Of a stretch of DNA of 8,902 nucleotides, positions 1 to 6,652 are shown one piece after another. This stretch comes from Dehalococcoidia bacterium (GTDB lineage: Bacteria; Chloroflexota; Dehalococcoidia; E44-bin15), in NCBI GenBank assembly GCA_004377275.1, contig SOIC01000010.1, forward strand, positions 1 to 8,902. The letters run 5' to 3'. Under the pieces are notes generated by a model. It was given only the letters and a program-made list of their open reading frames with translations, had not been told where the DNA came from and ran no database searches. Each line of letters begins with the position of its first letter. Within the stretch, counting starts at the first letter, position 1. A program made the position numbers and the translations under genes.

Positions 1-1766
1 AGAAGGGATTGTTGCGAGCAGACGGGCAACCCGGATTTGATACACCATCAGGAAAATTAGAGATCGCCTCATCTATCCTAGAGGAGCATGGTTATGATGC
101 ATTACCAATCTACGTTGAACCGGGAGAAAGCCCCGTTTCTCAGCCACAGCTGGCAAAACGATTCCCCCTTGTTTTTAATTCGGGGTCCCGTTCAAACGTT
201 GATTTGCACACACTTCATCACACCATTCCAGCGTTGTCTGAGGAAAAACCGGTGCCTACGGTGATGATCAATACGCTGGATGCCAAAAAACGCGGCATCG
301 AAAACGGTGATTTAATCCACATAAAAACGAAGCGCGGCCAGGTTGGAATGTACGCCCTTGTCACCGATGACATTGTACAGGGCGCCATAGAGGCCAGCGG
401 CATGGGCGGGGGGGCTCTCGGTCCCAAAGAGTGGCGGGATGCTTGCATAAACGACCTCACCGATCTTCAACGCTACGACCCGATTTCCGGCTTTCCGGTT
501 TACAAGGCTTTGCTCTGCGATGTGGTTAAGTCAGCGGACGGCGACAAAGGAAATATCAAGGGATCAGGGGAATATTCGCTTGATGATACCGTCGAAGAGC
601 AGCAGACAAATCACCGGGTGTACCTTGATCACAATGCAACAACTCCCATCGGTCAGGAAGTTAAAGAAGCCATGATCGAGTTCATGGATTGTTATGGAAA
701 TCCCTCGAGCATATATGCTGTGGGGAAAGAGGCTCGCATCGCAGTTGAGACAGCTCGCAGAAGTGTGGCTGCATTGATCAATTGCACGGCACGACGGGTA
801 ACTTTTACCGGTAGTGGTTCAGAGGCAAATAACCTTGCCATAAAGGGAGTAGCCTTTGCCAATGCCAACGGGAAAAATCATATCGTCACCAGTTCCATAG
901 AGCACCCGTCAGTGCTCAATGCCTGCCAATGGCTTGAAAAGCTCGGGTTTTCGGTTACCTATCTTCCAGTGGATGCCGGGGGAAGGGTAAACCCGGATGA
1001 CCTGCGAGCCGCAATCACGGAAAAGACCTGCCTTGTAAGTGTGATACTGGCCAACAACGAGACAGGTTCCATCCAACCCATTGTTGAACTGGCAGGTATA
1101 GTAAAAGAACGAGGCGTGCTCTTCCATACCGATGCCGTGCAAGCGGTTGGTAAGATTCCTACAGATGTGGAGGAGCTTGGAGTAGATTTGCTTACCATGT
1201 CAGGCCATAAGTTTCAAGGCCCGAAGGGTATCGGTGCCCTGTACGTACGCAAAGGAGTTGTTCTAGACCCCCTAGTCAGCGGAGGTCATCAGGAAAAGGG
1301 ACTACGTGCCGGAACCGAAAATGTCATATCTATCGTTGGATTGGGCAAAGCTGCTGAACTTGCCATCGATCGCATTCCCCAGATGTATCGTCTGCGGGAA
1401 TTGCGCGATAGCCTAGAGCGGAGTATTCAAGAGCTGATTCCTGGCACGAAACTGAACGGTCATAGGGAGCATCGATTACCCAATACCCTTAACCTGACCT
1501 TGCCGGGCATACGAGGGGAGTCACTGGTTCTCGCCCTCGACCAGAAGGGTGTTGCCGTTTCGTCGGGGTCTGCTTGCCGTGCTGGTCTACCCGAACCCTC
1601 TCACGCTTTGATGGCGATGGGCCTTTCCGAGGAAGAGGTTCATTGCGCTGTGCGTTTCACGCTCGGCCTCGGTAATACGATGGATGAGATTGATCGCACC
1701 GTTTCAATTATTGACCAGGTTATTCGCGAAAGAAAGGACACTATACGTTTTGTAGCGTGTCGCTAG
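1..1766 (+). CDS. Metallopterin-dependent ergothioneine synthase (MES), 3' part: bis-pterin oxidoreductase C-terminus fused to cysteine desulfurase
   Basis: Partial: the frame is open to the left edge, so most of the pterin module is missing. Counting from the TTG codon at position 9 (not a real start), residues 1-172 are the C-terminal pterin-dinucleotide-binding domain of the DMSO-reductase family (TPSGKLEI at 12-19, NSGSRSN at 57-63, GIENGDL at 96-102, GFPVYKALLC at 161-170). A polar linker (about 173-202) leads without any stop into a full NifS/IscS-like desulfurase: YLDHNATTP at 205-213, GSGSEANN at 268-275, His299, Asp375, PLP lysine Lys401 in SGHKF, and persulfide Cys523 in SSGSAC. This two-module layout matches the C. 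abyssi MES, where the desulfurase passes cysteine sulfur to the metallopterin site, which thiolates trimethylhistidine at imidazole C2. Probably cytoplasmic. The adjacent egtD supplies the substrate. A fused sulfurating partner for another molybdoenzyme is the alternative, but egtD next door makes that unlikely. Confidence 0.88.
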   Translation, partial: KGLLRADGQPGFDTPSGKLEIASSILEEHGYDALPIYVEPGESPVSQPQLAKRFPLVFNSGSRSNVDLHTLHHTIPALSEEKPVPTVMINTLDAKKRGIENGDLIHIKTKRGQVGMYALVTDDIVQGAIEASGMGGGALGPKEWRDACINDLTDLQRYDPISGFPVYKALLCDVVKSADGDKGNIKGSGEYSLDDTVEEQQTNHRVYLDHNATTPIGQEVKEAMIEFMDCYGNPSSIYAVGKEARIAVETARRSVAALINCTARRVTFTGSGSEANNLAIKGVAFANANGKNHIVTSSIEHPSVLNACQWLEKLGFSVTYLPVDAGGRVNPDDLRAAITEKTCLVSVILANNETGSIQPIVELAGIVKERGVLFHTDAVQAVGKIPTDVEELGVDLLTMSGHKFQGPKGIGALYVRKGVVLDPLVSGGHQEKGLRAGTENVISIVGLGKAAELAIDRIPQMYRLRELRDSLERSIQELIPGTKLNGHREHRLPNTLNLTLPGIRGESLVLALDQKGVAVSSGSACRAGLPEPSHALMAMGLSEEEVHCAVRFTLGLGNTMDEIDRTVSIIDQVIRERKDTIRFVACR

Positions 1767-1805
1767 GCCAAGGAGAGAAAAACCTGATGGAGGATTTTTA
1801 TATAT

Positions 1806-2831
1806 ATGAGCCATCCAACAGCAGTTAATACTGGCAAATCGAAACGTCGGTTGGTTGAGACGCTGAACTATCTAGACGGAGAATACAAGAACGATATTGG
1901 CAAAGAAATACGAGAGGGTCTATCAGCTTTGCAGAAATACATACCATGCAAATACTTCTATGACGCACGCGGGTTAAAACTTTTCGAGGAGATCTGCCAG
2001 CTTCCCGAGTATTACCCTACCCGCACCGAGATATCCATTTTAAGGGTCATCGCGCCCGAACTGATGGAGACATTTGCCGACAAAGACATCGTAGAACTTG
2101 GTTCCGGTGCTAACTTGAAAATACGGATACTATTGGACGCAGTCGACAAATCCATCAGAGCTACTTTACGCTACATTCCGGTAGACATAAGCGAGTCGGC
2201 AGTGATAGAAACCTCACGGGACTTACTTGAACGGTATCCGGAATTGCAAGTACTGGGAATAGTGGCCGATTTCACCTCCCAGTTGGATGTCATTCCGACC
2301 GAGCGCCCCCTGATGTTCTGTTTCCTGGGGAGCACTATAGGCAACATGGAGGAAGATGAGACTATCTCATTCCTGCAGAGTATCTCTGAGAATATGAAAA
2401 CGGATGATAGACTCCTGGTCGGCTTTGACATGGTCAAAACCAGGGAAACTGTAGAAGCTGCCTACAATGATTCCAAGGGGGTCACCGCTGAATTCAACAA
2501 GAATATATTGAATGTGTTGAACAATGAATTGAATGCTAACTTCGATCCATCCCATTTTGACCATCTGGCCTTTTTCAGTGAAGATTACGATCGAATCGAA
2601 ATGCACTTGAGGGCCAATCGCGACATCTCAGTGAAGCTAAAAGCAATTGATTTGGAAACAGAATTCAAGAAAGACGAAACCATACATACGGAAAACTCGA
2701 GAAAATTCACCGGGAAGAGCATTAAAGATCTGGCCAGCCGGGCTGGGTTATCTATCCAAAATTGGTATTCAGATCCTGCGGGCTGGTTTTCCCTCGTGGT
2801 GATGATACGTGATCCTCAAAGAAATGGTTAA
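1806..2831 (+). CDS. egtD: L-histidine N-alpha-methyltransferase (EgtD)
   Basis: SAM-dependent enzyme that trimethylates the alpha-amino group of histidine to give hercynine, the first step of ergothioneine synthesis. The 341 residues are full family length. The order of motifs is: KYFYDARG (49-56), PEYYPTRTE (67-75), the SAM loop ELGSGANLK (97-105), PVDISESA (125-132), FLGSTIGN (173-180), AAYND (218-222), RIEMHL (263-268) and IHTENS (293-298). Tyr70, Asn180, Tyr220, Met266, Glu296 and Ser298 line up, at a constant offset of 14, with the histidine-pocket residues I recall for Mycobacterium smegmatis EgtD (Tyr56, Asn166, Tyr206, Met252, Glu282, Ser284), so activity on histidine is expected. 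The ATG has a GGAGG at 1789-1793, with a somewhat long 12-base spacer. It lies 39 bases after the MES stop, so the two are almost certainly cotranscribed. No EgtB, EgtC or EgtE is present, which fits the O2-independent route. Confidence 0.93.
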   Translation: MSHPTAVNTGKSKRRLVETLNYLDGEYKNDIGKEIREGLSALQKYIPCKYFYDARGLKLFEEICQLPEYYPTRTEISILRVIAPELMETFADKDIVELGSGANLKIRILLDAVDKSIRATLRYIPVDISESAVIETSRDLLERYPELQVLGIVADFTSQLDVIPTERPLMFCFLGSTIGNMEEDETISFLQSISENMKTDDRLLVGFDMVKTRETVEAAYNDSKGVTAEFNKNILNVLNNELNANFDPSHFDHLAFFSEDYDRIEMHLRANRDISVKLKAIDLETEFKKDETIHTENSRKFTGKSIKDLASRAGLSIQNWYSDPAGWFSLVVMIRDPQRNG

Positions 2832-2900
2832 TGAGATGAAATCATAAACCGAAGTTCTTTTCGCATTAAATCAGCACCCGGGATAGATAGGAGCGAAGCT

Positions 2901-3075
2901 TATGATTAGGCCATCGTCGGAGGAGGGCCGGCCTGGCTGACCGCCGCCAGGTCTGAGCAAGCTTGACCTCGGCGAGCTTGACGTGAGTGAGGGCAAGCGT
3001 CTGGCCCGCCGCGCCACCGAATTGATCGCGTCTGGAGTATTGGACTATACACTTTTCACGGTAAGGAGAGGCTGA
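2901..3075 (+). pseudogene. Decayed gene remnant: broken FAD-binding motif plus short coding-like tail
   Basis: The 289-base gap between egtD and the exporter has no intact gene, but its middle looks formerly coding and is more GC-rich than its flanks. From 2901, one frame reads YD*AIVGGGPAWLTAAR, very like the N-terminal dinucleotide-binding loop of FAD/NAD(P) oxidoreductases (usual form xDxAIVGGGPAGLTAA). It has a TAG at 2907-2909 and the third glycine replaced by Trp (TGG at 2934-2936), and it stops at 2964. In another frame, 2941-3072 is open for 44 codons and reads like a helical protein end (LDVSEGKRLARRATEL, then LDYTLFTVRRG), stopping at 3073-3075. They may be the two ends of one gene after an internal deletion, or two unrelated scraps. 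An ATG at 2902 has an AGGAG 8 bases upstream (2889-2893), but its frame meets TGA after 12 codons. I do not recognise the tail. Confidence 0.35.
3022..3051 (+). promoter_or_regulatory. Weak sigma70-like promoter candidate for the TauE/SafE gene
   Basis: TTGATC (3022-3027) and TATACA (3046-3051) are separated by 18 bases, a workable sigma70 arrangement about 70 bases before the exporter start. It lies inside the coding-like remnant, so the match may be chance. The exporter could otherwise be read from upstream of the MES-egtD pair, as I see no terminator in the gap. Confidence 0.28.
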
Positions 3076-3120
3076 GGCATATGCTCAGAGAGGAAGGGCG
3101 CCAGAGGGGTGCGAGGTAGT

Positions 3121-3957
3121 ATGGATGTATCCCAGGTATTGGGAATATGGTGGGTCTTCCCAGTATCGGTGTGCATTGCTACCATTGCTCTATCCTCGGG
3201 CATCAGTGGAGCCCTGTTCTTTAGCCCCTTCTTTCTCTTGGTGGTAGGGCTTGAGCCTCCCCTGGCCATTGGAGCGGGGTTGATGACTGAGCTATTTGGT
3301 ACAAGCTTTGGCGCCTTCAACTACACGCGTCAGCGTGTGGTCGACTTTCGGACGGTGCGTTTCCTGCTTGCAGCGTCGATACCGGCCGGCATAGCTGGAG
3401 CCTATGTGGCCAATTACATCAACCCAGGGATCCTGCAAGTTGTGCTGGGTACAACCCTCTTCGTGCTGGCGGTGACAGTGCTTTATCATAGCACCCAAAA
3501 GGGCAAATCACCTATCTTAGTAGCTCCAGATGAATCTAGAAAGATGACCATAATCAAGCCTCATGATGGCAACACGTACTCGTATCGCACGTGCAGGCGC
3601 CACATTGGCGTCACTCTAGCGGGCATAGGTGGCTTCCTTACTGGATTGATGAGCGCGGGCCTGCCTGAGATCACCACCACGCAGCTCATGCTGCGCTGCC
3701 ATATCCCGCCCCGTGTGGCAGTGGCAACCGCCATCTTCGTTCTCACTGTTACTGTTTTCTTTGCCGCCGGAGTTCATGCCTTGGTCGCTGAGCCGGCATG
3801 GTACGTTGTAATTTGGTCCATCCCCGGAGTCATCGTCGGTGCGCAGATTGGGCCCCGACTTGCTGGGAAAATCCCGACACATATTGCAGAACGGGTCCTC
3901 GCCACTCTCTTCCTTGCCATAGGTATTCTGGTCATTGCAATGCAGATCCTAGACTGA
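3121..3957 (+). CDS. TauE/SafE-family membrane exporter
   Basis: Integral membrane protein of 278 residues, usual for TauE/SafE permeases, whose known or proposed cargo is small sulfur or organic anions such as sulfite and sulfoacetate. The two-repeat layout is visible. Repeat one has SSGISGALFFSPFFLL (25-40) followed by PPLAIGAGLMTELFGTSFGA (46-65). Repeat two has GGFLTGLMSAGLPEITTTQL (170-189) followed by VAVATAIFVL (199-208). About eight hydrophobic segments are seen: roughly 9-42, 47-66, 79-99, 103-122, 162-181, 197-219, 226-244 and 257-276. A hydrophilic loop (about 123-160) divides the repeats. I chose the ATG at 3121, with GAGG at 3113-3116 and AGAGGGG at 3103-3109; a GTG at 3109 would add four residues. 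Its position after ergothioneine genes hints at a sulfur-related cargo, but a decayed gene and a possible separate promoter lie between. Substrate is unknown. Confidence 0.82.
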   Translation: MDVSQVLGIWWVFPVSVCIATIALSSGISGALFFSPFFLLVVGLEPPLAIGAGLMTELFGTSFGAFNYTRQRVVDFRTVRFLLAASIPAGIAGAYVANYINPGILQVVLGTTLFVLAVTVLYHSTQKGKSPILVAPDESRKMTIIKPHDGNTYSYRTCRRHIGVTLAGIGGFLTGLMSAGLPEITTTQLMLRCHIPPRVAVATAIFVLTVTVFFAAGVHALVAEPAWYVVIWSIPGVIVGAQIGPRLAGKIPTHIAERVLATLFLAIGILVIAMQILD

Positions 3958-3997
3958 ACGAGGCTAGCCATTGTTACTGAGGATTGAATGTCTTTCG

Positions 3998-4025
3998 TTG
4001 TCAATGTTCGATAACTGGGTATAAT
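3998..4025 (+). promoter_or_regulatory. Strong sigma70-type promoter for the sugar-oxidation operon
   Basis: The -35 box TTGTCA (3998-4003) and a perfect -10 box TATAAT (4020-4025) are 16 bases apart, in an AT-rich gap just before the GH15 gene. Transcription should begin near 4032, leaving about 20 bases of leader holding AGGAGG (4042-4047) five bases before the ATG at 4053. The rest of the 95-base gap after the exporter holds a short palindrome, GGCTAGCC (3962-3969), but no hairpin with a T-run, so no terminator is called. The four downstream genes have no comparable promoter between them. Confidence 0.7.
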
Positions 4026-4052
4026 TATTCGAGGTTCGCATAGGAGGAAGGT

Positions 4053-5864
4053 ATGGCATACAAGGGTATTGGCGAATATGGGCTAATTGGCAACAGCTAT
4101 GCTGCTGCATTAGTAAGCAACGACGGCTCCATCGATTGGTGTTGCCTGCCTCGGTTTGACTCTCCCAGTGTCTTTGCTGCCATACTGGATGATGAGAAAG
4201 GAGGTAGGTTTCATATAATGCCGCAGACGCCCTTTCAATCCCATCAAGCCTATCTTCCCAATACCAATATACTTCAGACCACCTTCAAAACCGATACAGG
4301 CACAGCCAGCGTAATCGATTTCATGCCCTGCTACCGAACCTCTGGGCACGGGTTAGCCAAATTCAGTGAGATCCACCGATTGGTGGAATGCACCGTTGGT
4401 CAGGTGCCTCTGGAGGTCGTGTTTGAACCAAAGTTGGACTATGCCAGAGACGATACCTTGATCACTATCTCTAAATACGGGGTTGCGGTTAGGGGACGAG
4501 CAGATAAACTAGCACTATCCTCGATGATTCCTTTTGCCATCGATGGAGATAAAGCCATCGGCAGCTTCACTCTTCACCAAGGGGAAAGTGCCCATTTAAT
4601 CCTTCGCTATGGAGCGGATCAACCTAGATCACCTGGCCTATACGACTCGCGGCGAAAGTTGGAGTGGACCTCAGCCTACTGGAAAGAGAAGGCCGAGGGC
4701 TGCGTTTTTACCGGCCCCCTGCGGGAGGTGATAGTGCGGTCATATCTAGCGCTGCATCTAATGGTATATTCACCCACAGGCGCGATTATAGCTGCTCCGA
4801 CCACCTCTCTTCCAGAAGAGATCGGCGGGGAACGCAATTGGGACTATCGCTATGCCTGGCTTAGGGATGCCTCGCTAACAATCAATGCTCTTTTCTATTT
4901 GGGTCACATTGAAGAGGCCCTGGGGTTCTTCAATTGGTTAACCACCTTATGTAATAAGTGTGGAGCAAGAGCCCAAATCCTCTACGATATTGATTATGAG
5001 CACCCTGTTGAGGAACAGATACTTGATCATTTAAAAGGATACCGAAATTCCCGACCGGTACGTATAGGCAACGATGCATACACTCAACTTCAACTCGATG
5101 TTTTTGGTGAGGTGATAGAGGCTGCATATAACTATCTCAATGTGGGAGGCTATATATCACGTCGCACTTGGGAATCTTTGGAGAGCTTTGTTGATGCCGC
5201 TTGCGAGAACTGGCGACTGCCCGATAACGGTATCTGGGAGGTAAGAGGTGGCCCCTATCATTTTGTCCATTCCAAGCTGATGTGTTGGGTAGCTGTGGAC
5301 AGGGGGATCAAGATCGCGGAGCATCTCGGATTCAAGAAAGACCTCAAGCGCTGGCGAAAAGTGGCGCAGGATATCCGGGAGGAAATTCTAAACAGGGGAT
5401 GGAACCCGGAAAAGCGGGCCTTTACCCAGCACTACGATACCACGGCCCTGGATGCGAGCAATCTTCTCATGCCTCTTTTCGGGTTCTTACCGATCACCGA
5501 CGAGCGGATCATCTCTACTATAGAACGCACCATGGAAGAGCTAGGACATAATGGCCTGCTGCGCAGGTACAGAACCGACGAAACCGATGATGGACTCAGT
5601 GGGTCGGAGGGAGCATTCCTGTGGTGTTCATTCTGGCTAGTAAGGAACCTGCTGAGAATGGGCAGGCTGGAGGAAGCCACAGCGCTATACCAGAGATTGC
5701 TCGGTTATGGCAATCACCTGGGCCTTTTCCCGGAGATGGTGGATTCCGTATCCGAGGAAGCGCGGGGCAACTTCCCTCAGGCGCTTACCCACCTGGCCGT
5801 AATCACCACCGGGCTTGAGCTAACCTGGGCCGTGGAAGGGGAGAAAAGCCGGGATAGCAGGTAG
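4053..5864 (+). CDS. Glycoside hydrolase family 15 protein (glucoamylase/trehalase type)
   Basis: Inverting exo-hydrolase that should release glucose from alpha-glucan ends or from trehalose; family members of this size do one or the other, and sequence alone does not decide. The 603 residues give an N-terminal beta-sandwich (about 1-220, beginning IGEYGLIGNSYAAALVSNDG with the SIDWCCLPRFDSPS motif at 26-39) and an (alpha/alpha)6 catalytic barrel (about 225-595). Barrel motifs are ERNWDYRYAWLRDAS (260-274), GIWEVRGGPYHFVHSKLMCW (393-412), with Glu396 the expected general acid, and LSGSEGAFLWCSFWLVRNLL (515-534), with Glu519 the expected general base. No signal peptide is seen, so it is probably cytoplasmic, which favours a stored glucan or trehalose over external starch. 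It opens the operon, behind the promoter at 3998-4025 and AGGAGG at 4042-4047. Downstream glucose and 6-phosphogluconate dehydrogenases agree with glucose as the product. Confidence 0.9.
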   Translation: MAYKGIGEYGLIGNSYAAALVSNDGSIDWCCLPRFDSPSVFAAILDDEKGGRFHIMPQTPFQSHQAYLPNTNILQTTFKTDTGTASVIDFMPCYRTSGHGLAKFSEIHRLVECTVGQVPLEVVFEPKLDYARDDTLITISKYGVAVRGRADKLALSSMIPFAIDGDKAIGSFTLHQGESAHLILRYGADQPRSPGLYDSRRKLEWTSAYWKEKAEGCVFTGPLREVIVRSYLALHLMVYSPTGAIIAAPTTSLPEEIGGERNWDYRYAWLRDASLTINALFYLGHIEEALGFFNWLTTLCNKCGARAQILYDIDYEHPVEEQILDHLKGYRNSRPVRIGNDAYTQLQLDVFGEVIEAAYNYLNVGGYISRRTWESLESFVDAACENWRLPDNGIWEVRGGPYHFVHSKLMCWVAVDRGIKIAEHLGFKKDLKRWRKVAQDIREEILNRGWNPEKRAFTQHYDTTALDASNLLMPLFGFLPITDERIISTIERTMEELGHNGLLRRYRTDETDDGLSGSEGAFLWCSFWLVRNLLRMGRLEEATALYQRLLGYGNHLGLFPEMVDSVSEEARGNFPQALTHLAVITTGLELTWAVEGEKSRDSR

Positions 5865-5896
5865 ACTGCTCAACCGTTTTCTATTGGAGGAAACTG

Positions 5897-6631
5897 ATGG
5901 TAAGGAGAAACAGCCCCGGTGCTCTCTCTCCGCGAAGGCGGGCAAGATCAAGGCTAACTGATCGACCGCAAACATCGTGGATAGATATTTCGCTGTCGCT
6001 GCGGAACGCGATGGTGCACTAGCCCGGTGACCCACCGGTTCGAATCGAGCGTACACTCGACATGGAACGTGGAGATGCCTCCAACCTCTCAACAATATCG
6101 ATGGGGTCGCATACCGGCACACACATGGACGCTCCACTCCATTTTATTGGGAAGGGGAAAGGCATCGATAAGATGCCGCTTGAAGCGACGGTGGGCAGGG
6201 CACGCGTGATCGAGATCCACGATACTGAATCAATTAAACCCGAAGAGCTTGCCCGTCACAGGATCCGACGCGGTGAACGCGTCCTCTTCAAGACGCAAAA
6301 CTCCCTGCGCGGCTGGAATACCGAAAGCTTTATCGAGGACTTCGTGTTTATATCCAAGGAGGCAGCTCGCTTCCTTGTGGACTGCGGCGTAATAGTCGTT
6401 GGCGTCGATTACCTTTCGGTTGGGGGGTTCAAGAAGGACGGAGTTGGGACCCACAAGACACTACTTAAAGCTGGGATCTGGATTATTGAGGGGCTCAATC
6501 TCTCGGGTGTGAAGCAGGGAAAGTATGTCCTCATCTGCCTTCCCTTAAAGCTTAACAAAGGCGATGGCGCACCCGCTAGGGCAATCTTGAAGCCTGTTCC
6601 GGCAGCTAGGGCGGGAGAAAGCAAAGAGTAA
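5897..6631 (+). pseudogene. Cyclase-family (kynurenine formamidase-like) metal hydrolase with in-frame TAG at codon 42
   Basis: The ATG at 5897 has a strong GGAGG (5886-5890, spacer 6) 32 bases after the GH15 stop, and its frame runs to TAA at 6629-6631 with one interruption, TAG at 6020-6022. Around it the frame reads WIDISLSLRNAMVH-stop-PGDPPVRIER, where relatives have Trp (MVHWPGDPP), so one G-to-A change in TGG explains it. Beyond it the cyclase domain is intact: metal-binding SHTGTHMDAPLHF (counting from Met56: residues 16-28), VGVDYLSVGG, then GTHKTLL and IIEGLNL, which carry a conserved His and Glu. The fold hydrolyses amides or lactones with a bound metal ion. A restart at ATG 6062 would give 189 residues but has no ribosome binding site and lacks WPGD. 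The first 27 residues are arginine-rich and unlike the family, whose members usually begin near WIDIS. Could be a fresh pseudogene, a base error, or readthrough. Substrate unknown; lactone hydrolysis is suggested only by neighbours. Confidence 0.8.
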
Positions 6632-6652
6632 ACGTTGAAGGAGGGGAAAGAA

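Noticed and set aside
1..617. Two separate genes (an oxidoreductase end followed by a desulfurase) at the left edge
   Set aside because: There is no stop between the domains and no plausible start with a ribosome binding site near 525-617; the same fusion is known in MES.
2930..2953. GC-rich hairpin (CCTGGC/GCCAGG arms) as a terminator after egtD
   Set aside because: No T-run follows, and it lies about 100 bases past the egtD stop inside coding-like sequence.
2902..3075. Possible selenoprotein: ATG at 2902 with a ribosome binding site, in-frame TGA at 2938-2940, then 44 open codons
   Set aside because: The TGA lies in the loop of an 8-bp hairpin (2930-2953), not at the 5' base of a SECIS-like stem. 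The residues around it match no selenoprotein I know, and an overlapping frame is better explained as an FAD-motif remnant.
3081..3119. Twelve-codon frame before the exporter as a leader peptide
   Set aside because: The AAGGAGAG at 3062-3069 is about 11 bases away, but the peptide has no attenuator-like features and no hairpins follow; chance is more likely.
6032..6050. GGTTCGAATC, resembling a tRNA T-loop, within the cyclase gene
   Set aside because: The flanking bases do not form a T-stem, no acceptor or anticodon arm is present, and the bases are explained by codons of the conserved PPVRIER segment.
6062..6631. The cyclase as an intact 189-residue gene starting at ATG 6062
   Set aside because: No ribosome binding site precedes 6062, and homologous sequence continues upstream in the same frame through the TAG to a well-placed ATG at 5897.
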